A stretch of 64,000 nucleotides of DNA from positions 338,384-402,383 of the IMG/VR virus record IMGVR_UViG_3300028422_000919; one strand, given 5' to 3'. A model generated the notes under the pieces. That model was not told where the DNA came from, did no database searches, and saw nothing but the letters and a program-made list of their open reading frames with translations. The stretch comes from a virus. Positions 26,893 to 34,971 of the stretch are shown here, piece after piece. Position 1 is the first letter of the stretch; every line of letters begins with the position of its first letter. A program made the translations under genes and the position numbers.

Positions 26893-27438
26893 CTATGCCG
26901 GGGCGGGCTCCAGTTGCTCCAGGAAGATTCGAGGGATGGAGGCAATACGTCGCCAGGACCTCAGCTCAAACTCAATGTACGCATTGTCTCCGTCGAGACC
27001 GATGACTTTCCCACTCATACTGCGGAACTTCCCCTCCATGACCGTCACCACCGAACCGATCTCCACCTCTGCGGCGATCATCTGTTGGAGCTGACGTCGT
27101 AGGGATTCGATTTCCGAATCGGGGAGGACGGAGAGGGTTCTCATACGGTGAGGGCCGGATGTGGTAGACATCACGGAGGAGACATAGGGACGTCTCTCCA
27201 GGGCAAAGTACGTGGCCTCAGGGAGCCCCGAGGCCACGAACACATAGCCCTCCATCAAGTGGATGGTGATGACCTTGGACTGCTTCCGGTAGATAGCCGT
27301 GGGGATGAAGATGGGGAAGTCCGCATCGACGCCGAGGTCCATCCTCAAACAGGTACTGAGGATTCCTTCCTCAACCTTCTGCTCACCAAGCCGACTCAGC
27401 TCAATGGCGATCCAAGTTGTCCCATCCCGTGTGTCCAC
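26893..27438 (-). CDS. NusG/RfaH-like transcription elongation factor, 181 aa
   Basis: The chain has the two-domain layout of NusG. An N-terminal NGN-like domain (8-115) includes WIAIELSRLGEQKVEE, a FIPT strand and ITIHLMEGYVFVAS, matching the family's central strand. The C-terminal KOW domain (126-175) includes IGSVVTVMEGKFRSMSGKVI and ends with an F-L-E-Q-L-E strand. Length equals that of bacterial NusG. The GTG start overlaps the DnaX gene by 38 bases. NusG family proteins bind RNA polymerase and suppress pausing, so this is a likely phage antiterminator or processivity factor. That functional step is inferred. Confidence 0.75.
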   Translation of the reverse strand: MDTRDGTTWIAIELSRLGEQKVEEGILSTCLRMDLGVDADFPIFIPTAIYRKQSKVITIHLMEGYVFVASGLPEATYFALERRPYVSSVMSTTSGPHRMRTLSVLPDSEIESLRRQLQQMIAAEVEIGSVVTVMEGKFRSMSGKVIGLDGDNAYIEFELRSWRRIASIPRIFLEQLEPAPA

Positions 27439-28873
27439 CTGCGGCTACCCCGTCAAGTTCGACGATTCGCAGTGCAAGAAGCCGGGCGAACAGCATTGCA
27501 TCAAAGGACGAAAGTTTCCCCGATGGCGAAGTTTGGCCTTGGGTTCCCTTGCTCTTCTTTGCGACAGCACGGTAGTCTACGTGAACTCCGTTCCCGGTCA
27601 ACTCCGAAAGTTTACCGGGCCGTTCAGAACTTTTAGCAGATTTGTGGTGAGTTTGGGAAGTTTCTTCTTCCCGCACAGGAGCCGGGGCTTGGGCTGAAGG
27701 CTGCGGAACCCCAGTAATCATGGCCTGGGGGATTCCCACGGGAACCTGCTGGACGATCACCGTAGGAACCCCAGAACCAACCACCCCGTGATGCAATGAA
27801 GCCAGATCGCACTTGAGCATCGCCCCCGAAGGTCTCCCGGGTCGGGAAGCCAGTCGGCTGGCATACCCCATGAGGACCTCGCCCCTCTTCGCCACCTCAG
27901 CGATCTTCTCAGGCTTCCAGTACACCACCGGACGGGGACCTCCCAGGTACACCTGATAGGCCAGCATGCTGGCCTCGGCCAGACGCTGGTAGATGGTGGA
28001 AGGGCTGACCCTCTCCAGCAGAAGGTCTACCGCTTGGTAGGCCATCGAGAGCCCCCAGTTGGGAGAGGGTTCCCCCTGGGGGTTCACCTTGATCCCCAGA
28101 GAGTTGATGACCGTCAGATACAACCCAATCTGGTCCAAGCGGAGGTACTGGCTGACGTTATCCTCGTTGATGACCCCCAGCATCGAGACCCCCTCGACAG
28201 CCTTGAGGGCATCTCGGATGTGGCACTCGGTGACAGTGGCGATAGTCGTGAGGGCGTCAAAATCTGCCTCGATCCCCTCCTGCTCGCAGATCTCCTGGAG
28301 ACGCCTGGAGATCACATCGGGGGTCAGAGCCTCTATGACAAAGGCCGGGGCGCACCGGGACAGCACCGTGTCCCGCATCTTCTCCGGCTCAGTGGTGCAG
28401 AAGATGCAAACAAGCTGTTTGTCGTCGCTCCCCGAGACCTTGTCCTCCAACGGCTTCAGGAGGGCATCCAGAGCCTCCTTGCTGAGCTGGTGGGCCTCAT
28501 CAAACAGGTACACCCTTCTCTTGCCCGAGAAAGTATCGTACTTGATCTCTTCCTTCAGCCGGTTGATGTCGTCCTTGCCGCTGTTCGTAGCGGCGTCGAC
28601 CTCGGAGAAGCAGTCCGAAGAGCCATTATCCAGGATGGACCGGCAGGAGGGGCACTCGTTGCAGGGCCCCCCTTCCTGAGGGTTGTCACACAGCAGAGCC
28701 CGAGCCAGGATACGCCCCAAGGTGGTCTTCCCGGAGCCGAAACCCCCAGCAAAAAGGTACGACTGCTGGAACCCCCTACCAGACGCCACGAAGCGGCGGA
28801 GGATGGTCTTGGTCGCCTCTTGACCCAGAACTTCGTCATAGGATGTGGGGCGGTATTTGAGGTCGAGGCTCAC
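27401..28873 (-). CDS. dnaX: DNA polymerase III gamma/tau-like clamp loader subunit
   Basis: AAA+ ATPase of 490 aa that loads the sliding clamp. It begins like bacterial DnaX (LDLKYRPTSYDEVLGQE). Walker A is GGFGSGKTT (43-51). A zinc module has Cys residues at 62, 71, 74 and 77. Walker B is LFDEAH (123-128), and the arginine-finger motif SRC is at 162-164. Domain III covers 230-330; the rest is a low-complexity linker and a short C-terminal helix, shorter than cellular tau. GTG start with an AGGAG site. Delta and delta-prime partners are encoded at 51313 and 52609, and the clamp at 32198. The linker coding DNA carries several GAAAGTTT-like motifs. Confidence 0.9.
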   Translation of the reverse strand: MSLDLKYRPTSYDEVLGQEATKTILRRFVASGRGFQQSYLFAGGFGSGKTTLGRILARALLCDNPQEGGPCNECPSCRSILDNGSSDCFSEVDAATNSGKDDINRLKEEIKYDTFSGKRRVYLFDEAHQLSKEALDALLKPLEDKVSGSDDKQLVCIFCTTEPEKMRDTVLSRCAPAFVIEALTPDVISRRLQEICEQEGIEADFDALTTIATVTECHIRDALKAVEGVSMLGVINEDNVSQYLRLDQIGLYLTVINSLGIKVNPQGEPSPNWGLSMAYQAVDLLLERVSPSTIYQRLAEASMLAYQVYLGGPRPVVYWKPEKIAEVAKRGEVLMGYASRLASRPGRPSGAMLKCDLASLHHGVVGSGVPTVIVQQVPVGIPQAMITGVPQPSAQAPAPVREEETSQTHHKSAKSSERPGKLSELTGNGVHVDYRAVAKKSKGTQGQTSPSGKLSSFDAMLFARLLALRIVELDGVAAGGHTGWDNLDRH

Positions 28874-28880
28874 GGTGCTC

Positions 28881-29159
28881 CTACCTGCGGATCTCCCAGA
28901 GGATCAAGGTACCGTCGTCTTCCCGAGCAGCCAGGAAAGGGCCGTTCTCCCGGAAGAACACCTTCAAGGTCTCCGGAGTCCACTCCTTCAGGGTTGCCAA
29001 CCTCTTGTGGCTCTGGTCGACCTTGCCAGGTCCCTCAGACAGATAGGGGACCGGAGCACAATCCTCCCCGTTGCTGTAGGCATACGGCAAATCCCGGGTC
29101 AGGGACTTACGGATCTGCTCTTCCGAGTTCAGATGGTGGATGACTTCCAAAGGCCACAT
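28881..29159 (-). CDS. Small hypothetical protein, 92 aa
   Basis: Compact gene three bases from its upstream neighbour and eight bases from DnaX, so clearly part of the replication operon. The protein is mixed charge with a C-terminal LAAREDDGTLILWEI strand pair. No family or motif is recognised. Confidence 0.55.
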   Translation of the reverse strand: MWPLEVIHHLNSEEQIRKSLTRDLPYAYSNGEDCAPVPYLSEGPGKVDQSHKRLATLKEWTPETLKVFFRENGPFLAAREDDGTLILWEIRR

Positions 29160-29162
29160 GGC

Positions 29163-29645
29163 TCAGTCCCCTTCGGGATCGTCGTCCCCGAACAGCTCCG
29201 TGATGATGTCATCATCGGGCTTGGCCCCGGAGGTACGCCAGAACCCGTGGCGCTCGACCTCGTCCTTGTAGAAGGCCACGTCGGGAGGTTGAACAAAGAA
29301 CCTGCACTCACCGCCGGGCTCCTTCTCCACAGCCCGGCACCCGCAGAGATGATGATCCAGGAGGGCGATCTGCTGCTCTGTGCTGTACTCCTGCCACACG
29401 TCGTGACCGAGGGTGATGATGAACTTGTAGTCCACCTCTCCCAGAATGCCGAACAGCTTGTTGGCCTTGGAAGTCTTGCCGCTGATCACGGCATCTCCGC
29501 TCTTGCTGGCCTTCTCCTTGAAGATCACGGCGATCTCATCCACGCACACAATCAGGTCAGGGTGGTAGTTTGCCACCAGGTCCTTCAGGGTCTGGTAGAC
29601 CTCAGGCGGGGCATTCCAGGTGGTCTGGGTGTTCTCTTCGGACAT
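29163..29645 (-). CDS. Phage metallopeptidase-family protein lacking the HExxH residues, 160 aa
   Basis: The start at ATG 29645 gives a 160-aa chain with the layout of the putative phage metallopeptidase family: N-terminal helices, HPDLIVCVDEIAVIF, a SGKTSKANKLF loop, DYKFIITLGHDVW, the core ALLDHHLCGC, then FFVQPPDVAFYKDEVERHGF. In family members as I remember them the core reads H-E-L-C-H. Here Glu is replaced by His and the second His by Gly, so peptidase activity is doubtful. The acidic tail is family-like. It may have turned into a binding protein. It sits between primase-like and DnaX genes. Confidence 0.62.
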   Translation of the reverse strand: MSEENTQTTWNAPPEVYQTLKDLVANYHPDLIVCVDEIAVIFKEKASKSGDAVISGKTSKANKLFGILGEVDYKFIITLGHDVWQEYSTEQQIALLDHHLCGCRAVEKEPGGECRFFVQPPDVAFYKDEVERHGFWRTSGAKPDDDIITELFGDDDPEGD

Positions 29646-29659
29646 AGCAATCCCTCTCG

Positions 29660-30439
29660 TCAGTAGGTGATCTCGAAGGCTCTCCTGAGCCCTTCCGGTC
29701 CTTGTCGGTCCCACAACTCCCCCGGGTCTTTCACCCCGTGGTATGGGACCTGGCGGTTATCAATACCCGCATATGTCAGTTTTCGGAGCGCCCCCCAGCG
29801 CTCCTTCCCCGTCTTCTCGTCCAGGTACCCAAACGTACCCTTCTTCCCATCCTCATCATTGTCGTAGACAACGTGGACGGTAGCCCCCACCCCCATCTGG
29901 GTGAGGCGTGCCCCCTGACGAGACTTCGTGACAGCGCAGAACCTCTTGAGGAACGCCAGATGGCGGGGGCCCAGGAAGCTCCTTCCGGTCGCCAGGGACA
30001 CGTCCGAAGAGGGGATGGCCCACTCCAGAGGGGACGAATCGAAGAACCCCTTGGAGACCCAGACGTCCCCACCGGCCCAGATCTTCTCCATCACCGATGG
30101 CCGCATCCCCAACCAGATGGGGTTCCAGGCGGCCTCGGGCAAATAGAACTGGCTGGACTTGTACTCCTTGCTCGGGTTGGGGTTCCGGGCCTCGAACCCA
30201 ATCAAATGACCCCGGGGGCTATAGAGGGGGATGACGGCCCAGCCGTCAATCCACTCGCCTCGGCCCTCAGGGCCATAGCGGTGCTTCCACGCTGGATCGT
30301 CGTGGGGAGTCTTGAGGGGGCTCCAGGTTTTGATGCCCAGCTCTGCGATGGTGGTTTCCCGAGCCCCCCGCCCAAGGAGATAGCCCTCGATGTCCTCGGA
30401 CAGCTCTAGCCTACTTAGGGCGGTCTCCAGAAACGACAC
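29660..30439 (-). CDS. Toprim (DnaG primase-like) protein, 259 aa
   Basis: The start is set at GTG 30439 because GGGAGG lies six bases upstream; a longer ATG reading would overlap the preceding gene by 143 bases. Residues 65-110 (WAVIPLYSPRGHLIGFEAR) match the DnaG RNA-polymerase N-terminal region. The toprim domain follows, with SKGFFD at 129-134 and the metal-binding DNDEDG at 193-198. The glutamate normally preceding GxxD in toprim primases is Lys here, and the N-terminal zinc finger of DnaG is missing. It could be a compact primase or a degenerate partner of a missing one. It lies in the replication operon next to DnaX. Confidence 0.66.
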   Translation of the reverse strand: MSFLETALSRLELSEDIEGYLLGRGARETTIAELGIKTWSPLKTPHDDPAWKHRYGPEGRGEWIDGWAVIPLYSPRGHLIGFEARNPNPSKEYKSSQFYLPEAAWNPIWLGMRPSVMEKIWAGGDVWVSKGFFDSSPLEWAIPSSDVSLATGRSFLGPRHLAFLKRFCAVTKSRQGARLTQMGVGATVHVVYDNDEDGKKGTFGYLDEKTGKERWGALRKLTYAGIDNRQVPYHGVKDPGELWDRQGPEGLRRAFEITY

Positions 30440-30977
30440 TTGGTCCTCCCGTGGCGATGGCAATTCCTCGGGCGGGGTTGTGGACCACCGCCACCAGGTC
30501 CCCTCGGGATACCCTTCCCCAGCCTCCGACGAACTCCCTATCCCGGGGAACAACCACTACGGTCCCCTGGGGGACCCAAGGGGCCTTGGAGACGGGGGTA
30601 CCATCACTGAGAGTGATGTCCAGCTCCATGGACGTGATCGCTTCAACCTCCCCCAGCTCATACAGGCGGACGTGCTGAAGAGCAGCCTTGATGCCCTCAC
30701 TGGACAAGGGGTGGATGTTCCCCCAGTCGTACTCCCTACCCGCCCCCACAACAGCCAGCACCACCTCATGGAAAAGCTGATCTGCCGATGTGTCCAGGCG
30801 GAAGGCGGCATTCACCGTGTTGTCCTGGGAGCACTGAGGAATCCAAACCAGGCTCCGGCTGGCGGTTACCAGGTAGGGTCCAGTCTCCGGGTTGACATGA
30901 AAAGTCAAGATCCCCACCCGCCCCTCAGGCGGGAGGTCCTTCTTGGCGAATCGAATGCGGTGTAGAAGGTTGCTCAT
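30411..30977 (-). CDS. Hypothetical protein in the replication operon, 188 aa
   Basis: Start at ATG 30977 overlaps the preceding stop (ATGA). The protein begins SNLLHRIRFAKKDLPPEGRV and is a mixed alpha/beta globular protein with a beta-rich C-terminal part (QGTVVVVPRDREF, RGDLVAVVHNPARGIAIATG). No family is recognised. It overlaps the primase-like gene by 29 bases, so co-translation is likely. Confidence 0.52.
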   Translation of the reverse strand: MSNLLHRIRFAKKDLPPEGRVGILTFHVNPETGPYLVTASRSLVWIPQCSQDNTVNAAFRLDTSADQLFHEVVLAVVGAGREYDWGNIHPLSSEGIKAALQHVRLYELGEVEAITSMELDITLSDGTPVSKAPWVPQGTVVVVPRDREFVGGWGRVSRGDLVAVVHNPARGIAIATGGPSVVSGDRPK

Positions 30978-31528
30978 CGAAACCAGTTCCATGGCCAGGC
31001 GGGGTGATCCCAGGAAGACCTCACAATCGGGTCTGCTGGAGGTTCCCCTTCCTCGTCATCCTCATCCCCAGTGCTGCTCTTAGAACCCCCTTCAGAGGGG
31101 GTCTCCGACTCCATTGGAGGAGGCTCAGGGAGGTCATCCCCCAGAACCCACATCAATGCCGAAGCCACTGGGAACTCGGGGTGTTTTTCTCCCCTCCGAG
31201 ACCCGATCACCAGATCTCGGTAGTCCTCTGCGAACTGAGCCCTGATCTCGTCCTTGGTCTGGCGGGAAATCCAGAAAGGGCATTCCCTTGCCAAATCGAC
31301 ACCCCCGTGCATCTCGTCACAAATCCACCCACCTCGGTCATGGTGAATACACACCGCTGGCGACGCTGCGGGCCTGCTCCGTCCCGGGTCGTCGGGCTCG
31401 ATGTGGTAGGGCTTCCGGTTGAAACCACAGGTATCCGGCTTCTGCTTGAAGTTGTCCTTCATCCGCCGCTGGAGCTTACGGTAGAGGACCTGCTTGAGCT
31501 TCTGACGGATCTGTCCTTCGGTCTTCAT
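30974..31528 (-). CDS. Cysteine-motif protein in the recombination operon, 184 aa
   Basis: Start at ATG 31528 with GGAGG seven bases upstream. The N terminus is a basic helix (IRQKLKQVLYRKLQRRMKDNF). Four cysteines spread over residues 33-83 (CGFN, VCIHHD, ICDEM, ECPFW) could hold a zinc or an iron-sulphur cluster. Residues 110-130 (SALMWVLGDD) are followed by an acidic, Pro-rich tail. The pattern looks like a conserved phage family of unknown function. It is adjacent to the Rad50 C-terminal half. Confidence 0.57.
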   Translation of the reverse strand: MKTEGQIRQKLKQVLYRKLQRRMKDNFKQKPDTCGFNRKPYHIEPDDPGRSRPAASPAVCIHHDRGGWICDEMHGGVDLARECPFWISRQTKDEIRAQFAEDYRDLVIGSRRGEKHPEFPVASALMWVLGDDLPEPPPMESETPSEGGSKSSTGDEDDEEGEPPADPIVRSSWDHPAWPWNWFR

Positions 31529-31559
31529 AGGTGTCCTCCCCGGCTCTCGGGCCGTCTTG

Positions 31560-32198
31560 TCACCGTACCCGCTGGAAAGTGGCTTCTCCACCCTTCTTGA
31601 CGATCCGATAGGAGCGGTCCGCCGCCTCGAACAGTGCCGGGTTGTGGGTCACCATGAGGATGTCGATGTCGAGCCTCTTGCACAGCTCAGACAGGAAAGA
31701 CCCCATGTTGGAGATGTAGTTGGAGTCAAACGCAGGGAGTGCTTCGTCCAGCAGGATGAACCGCCGAAGATCCCGCCGCATCATCACGATGATGCGTAGG
31801 AGAATGCTCTGGACGGTAAGCACGGATCCCCCAAAGGCATCCGTGGGGAGCCCTTCAATGGTGGTCCCGTCGGGGAGCTTCTGGACAGTCAGAAGGTCCA
31901 CCGACACCTTCCCCCGCTGGATGTCGATGCTGGCTTTGACGGAAAGATCCTGGTCATCGAACACGGCCTGGAGGCCTTCGGTCTGAAGATCTTCGACAGC
32001 CTTGACCCCCGCCTCCACCTCCTTGTCGATGAGGGTGCGGAGAAGGGAGCTGGTCATCTCCAGCAGCTCTTCCTCATCCTCCAGAGCACGGATCTTGCCC
32101 TGGAGCAACTGGAGGGCTCGCCGCAGGCCGTCCCTCAGTCCCTTGGCCTCAGAGGCTTGGGACTGAAGACGACTCAAATCTGGGAGAGGTTGCAACAT
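31560..32198 (-). CDS. Rad50/SbcC C-terminal ATPase half (split gene), 212 aa
   Basis: ATG overlaps the beta-clamp stop as TGATG. The chain contains a short coiled coil (residues 7-75) and then the C-terminal lobe of an SMC/Rad50 ATPase: a signature-like helix DAFGGSVLTVQSIL (120-133), Walker B FILLDEALPAFD (147-158) and the switch His in LMVTHNP (175). There is no Walker A, no Q-loop and no zinc hook. Those are in the separate gene at 38164-39354, so the two proteins together make a complete Rad50-type ATPase. Partner of the Mre11-like nuclease at 37118. The motifs are clear; assembly is inferred. Confidence 0.82.
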   Translation of the reverse strand: MLQPLPDLSRLQSQASEAKGLRDGLRRALQLLQGKIRALEDEEELLEMTSSLLRTLIDKEVEAGVKAVEDLQTEGLQAVFDDQDLSVKASIDIQRGKVSVDLLTVQKLPDGTTIEGLPTDAFGGSVLTVQSILLRIIVMMRRDLRRFILLDEALPAFDSNYISNMGSFLSELCKRLDIDILMVTHNPALFEAADRSYRIVKKGGEATFQRVR

Positions 32199-33364
32199 CA
32201 CTTCCGCAGCCAGGCCATGACCACCAGGTACTTATCATCTCCCCGGTCCTCACGGAAACGAACGAACCCACTGGTCTTCCGAGTGTTGACACCGAATCGG
32301 AGAGTCGCACCGCTCGAACCGGAAAGGACCTTCTGGAGACAAGTCACCGAGAGCTGGAACTCAGGGATGACAGCGTCGGGCTTGGTCTTAGACCCCCGCC
32401 CCTCTTCGGCCGGGGTGATGTCGAGGGTCTTGAGATTTCCCGTCGTGGCAATCATCCCGAGTTGGATCGGGCTGTCGTTGTCCACCCGAGAGAAGAACAG
32501 CCGGTTGTCATCCTTGTCCGACCCGGACTCCAGGAACATGATGGCCGACTTCAGCTCGTCTCGGGGCAGCTCCCACCACCACTCGTCGTCCCAGTGCATC
32601 GGGAGAGACATCGTGGGGAACTGAGCCTGGTACTTGCTCTCCCCGAACACGGCACCATCCTTGCGCCGCAACAGGAACCCCCTGGGATGCTCCAAAATCT
32701 CCACCACTTCATCCGAAGGGAAAGACGCCAGGAACTTCAGAATGGGGCCAATGTCCTTGACGAACACCCGCAGGGTGCAGTTCTCCAACCCCTTGACAGA
32801 AATCTCACACCCCGCCTTCTTGTCGTTGGCGAGAAAAGACCCCTGGCGAATCTCCGTCACGCAGTGCTGGGGGCTGGAAGATTCCATCTTCAGGTCTCCC
32901 ACGAACTGCCGGGAGAAGCTCAGGGCGTCTGCCAGGCGGCCCGCCTCGATGGTTGACGTAACCGTGACTTCCTCCATGAGGCCATCCCAGTAAGGAAACG
33001 CCTTGGGGTCCAAGGAGCGGAACTCCTGAGACCCCCTGGGAGCCTTGGCGGTGACCACCTTCTCATCGGAGTCGTAGATGAACTCCAATGTGGCATCCGA
33101 CACCGACCTGAGCCACTGCTTCAGCCGCTCCCCCTCGATAGTGAACGCCTTGTCGGAGTCATCATCCAAATCCCCAACGGTGGCGACAAACGGGCAAGAG
33201 CTGGACAAGCGCCCCGAGAAGGTCAACACTTCGGCCTTCCCGTCCGTCCCCGCCAGAGGGCGGAAGACAAACTGAGAGGACAGCTCAGTGTCTGTCCCGG
33301 ACATAGAGCTGGACACCACAGTGAGGGCAGCATCCAGGTCCCTCTTGGCTACGCTGATCTTCAT
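32198..33364 (-). CDS. dnaN: DNA polymerase sliding clamp, beta (DnaN)-like
   Basis: Start at ATG 33364 overlaps the upstream stop as TGATG. The 388-aa length fits a three-domain beta clamp. The N terminus (MKISVAKRDLDAALTVVSSS) matches the first strand and helix of DnaN, repeated topology is visible (DKAFTIEGERLKQWLRSV; TIEAGRLADALSFSRQFV), and the end resembles the domain III motif. The sequence is divergent, so the family rests on length, repeats and context with a DnaX, delta and delta-prime set in the same genome. It acts as a ring around DNA holding the polymerase. Confidence 0.72.
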   Translation of the reverse strand: MKISVAKRDLDAALTVVSSSMSGTDTELSSQFVFRPLAGTDGKAEVLTFSGRLSSSCPFVATVGDLDDDSDKAFTIEGERLKQWLRSVSDATLEFIYDSDEKVVTAKAPRGSQEFRSLDPKAFPYWDGLMEEVTVTSTIEAGRLADALSFSRQFVGDLKMESSSPQHCVTEIRQGSFLANDKKAGCEISVKGLENCTLRVFVKDIGPILKFLASFPSDEVVEILEHPRGFLLRRKDGAVFGESKYQAQFPTMSLPMHWDDEWWWELPRDELKSAIMFLESGSDKDDNRLFFSRVDNDSPIQLGMIATTGNLKTLDITPAEEGRGSKTKPDAVIPEFQLSVTCLQKVLSGSSGATLRFGVNTRKTSGFVRFREDRGDDKYLVVMAWLRK

Positions 33365-33639
33365 CACCCATCCTCCCGAAGGAATGGCGCCAGGTCCTTC
33401 TCTGCCTGAGACACCTTGTTTTCCAACTCTTCTACAGCGGTGTCGTATCGCTTCTGGAGCTTCGTAATGCTGTCGTCCAGATTGTCGGGCTCCAGGCCCT
33501 TGGAGCGGCACTCCTCCTCGATACGGGCCACTTCCTCCCGAGCTGCTTCAAGGCGGCCCTGGAGACGCTGGGTTTCCTTTGCCACGGCATCCCGCCTGGC
33601 AATTGCCTGGCTTAGACGCTTCTTCCGGTCGTCACTCAT
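33364..33639 (-). CDS. Small coiled-coil protein, 91 aa
   Basis: The start at ATG 33639 overlaps the upstream stop (ATGA). Nearly the whole chain is a heptad-type coiled coil (residues 5-85), with a short break near EPDNLDD at about 50, giving a possible helical hairpin. Located between the Cas4-like nuclease, a zinc protein and the clamp, near a split Rad50 that has lost coiled coil in one half, so it might supply arm structure. That idea is speculation. Confidence 0.57.
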   Translation of the reverse strand: MSDDRKKRLSQAIARRDAVAKETQRLQGRLEAAREEVARIEEECRSKGLEPDNLDDSITKLQKRYDTAVEELENKVSQAEKDLAPFLREDG

Positions 33640-33857
33640 TCCGCCCCCTGAAACCTTGGCACCCCGTACTTGTCGCACAGGGCGTCATCTTCTTCCTGGT
33701 TGAATGGGACCCCCATCGCAGAACGAATCTTCCTCATCTCGGACACCTTGTGACACCCCAGGCCGCAGAACTCTCCCCCATAGGGAGTGCTCGGGGCCGG
33801 AGTCACTAGCTGAGGCTTGCCGCACGCCATGCAGAATCTAGGTTGCCTACCCCACAT
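33636..33857 (-). CDS. Small zinc-finger protein, 73 aa
   Basis: The start at ATG 33857, seven bases after the nuclease stop with GAGGG before it, gives 73 aa; an upstream extension would run through the nuclease gene in another frame and is rejected. The chain has C-x2-C (CMAC), then GEFCGLGCHK about 16 residues later, a four-Cys zinc-binding pattern, and a C-terminal KYGVPRF segment. A DNA- or protein-binding accessory of the recombination operon is possible. Confidence 0.6.
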   Translation of the reverse strand: MWGRQPRFCMACGKPQLVTPAPSTPYGGEFCGLGCHKVSEMRKIRSAMGVPFNQEEDDALCDKYGVPRFQGAE

Positions 33858-33864
33858 GGTCCCT

Positions 33865-34971
33865 CTACCCCTCGACCGCCTTGGTACGACCCCCCGAACC
33901 GAAGGTGAAACGCTTGACCCCATCCTTGGAAGGAAGGCTATCCAGGAGACCCGGGGCCTTGACCCTACGGTTGTCCTCCTTCTGGGCCTGACGAGCGGGA
34001 CAGACTGACTCATAGTCACACAGGTGGCAGTTGTCCGGCGACGGGCGGGCCTCAAACAGTTCCTTGTCCATACTCGTCCGAGCCTCCTTGGCTCGGTGGG
34101 CCAAACCCTTGAGGTCTTCCTTCGTGAAGGGAACCCAGATGACCCCCGGAGCGGGGTCCCGGCCCTCGTAATGGGCCAAGGCAATCCGCTTGCTCTTTCG
34201 GGTGTCCTCGGTGACGGTCATGTCCCCCGCCTCAGCCTTGTAGCGCTCGATCTCTTCCGCCCAGTCGTACCCCTCAGGGTAACGGAAATAGATGAACCCT
34301 AGCTTGTCGGGCATGACCTTGTGGAACAGGTAGAAGCATAGGGCATACCAACGGAGCTGGTCGGGGTTCGTGTATGTGATGGGGACCTTCTTAGTGCGGT
34401 CCCAGTATTCCCGTCCGTTCTTGCCGTCGAGGATGATGATCCCCTTGTTCGGTTCGGAGTCTCGCCGGATGAGGAAGTCCATGCGCCCACCGACAGGGAT
34501 AGAGTAGGGATTCCCCGCCTTATTCCTGGTCTTAAGTGTCCCCAGGTAGTTGACCTCGGACTGAGCGTAGGGTCCGATCAGCTTGTGGGCCTTGAACGTC
34601 CGCAGAAACCCCTTCACCCCGTCGTTCACGATACGGAACATCTCCTCCCGGGTCATGTTGGCAACCCGCCAATCTACAAACCTCTGGGAGAGAGCCAGCT
34701 TGAACTGCTTCTCGATCTCCAGGTCCAGCCAATTCTTCAACTCAGCGGGGTACTGCCACCTCTTCTCGTTGTAGAACAGCTCCAGCACACCCTGGATAGC
34801 ATCCCCCATCAAAGCGTGGTGTTCCGATTTCTTGACAGGGACCGGCTTCTTACGGCCCGGACCCCCACCCACGTCGATGTTGCCCCAGCCACGTCCCCAG
34901 AGGAAGCTCTGGGGGCACTTCTCGTAGGTGTCGAGGCTGGACCAGTACAGAGTGAAAGGGCGCCGATCCAT
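33865..34971 (-). CDS. Cas4/RecB-like PD-(D/E)XK nuclease with iron-sulphur cysteines, 368 aa
   Basis: The start at ATG 34971 (TGATG overlap, GGAGG upstream) is preferred over a GTG one codon before. The protein begins with the SSLDTYEKCPQSFLW motif of RecB-family nucleases; its Cys 19 together with Cys 315, 318 and 324 (CHLCDYESVCPAR) gives the four-Cys pattern that binds a 4Fe-4S cluster in Cas4 and AddB. The catalytic core is visible as GGRMDFLI (Asp 165) and ILDGKNG (Asp 182, Lys 184). The setting with RecA, Mre11 and Rad50 points to recombination-linked end resection, not to CRISPR adaptation. Confidence 0.83.
   Translation of the reverse strand: MDRRPFTLYWSSLDTYEKCPQSFLWGRGWGNIDVGGGPGRKKPVPVKKSEHHALMGDAIQGVLELFYNEKRWQYPAELKNWLDLEIEKQFKLALSQRFVDWRVANMTREEMFRIVNDGVKGFLRTFKAHKLIGPYAQSEVNYLGTLKTRNKAGNPYSIPVGGRMDFLIRRDSEPNKGIIILDGKNGREYWDRTKKVPITYTNPDQLRWYALCFYLFHKVMPDKLGFIYFRYPEGYDWAEEIERYKAEAGDMTVTEDTRKSKRIALAHYEGRDPAPGVIWVPFTKEDLKGLAHRAKEARTSMDKELFEARPSPDNCHLCDYESVCPARQAQKEDNRRVKAPGLLDSLPSKDGVKRFTFGSGGRTKAVEG

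Noticed and set aside
33858-34184. Longer version of the small zinc-finger gene reaching 34184
   Set aside because: The extra 109 residues are Arg/Pro-rich and lie out of frame over the end of the nuclease gene; the ATG at 33857 follows the nuclease stop directly.
33865-34971. Cas4-like nuclease as part of a CRISPR system
   Set aside because: No cas1, cas2 or repeat array is nearby. The neighbours are RecA, Mre11, Rad50 and clamp genes, so a recombination role is more likely.
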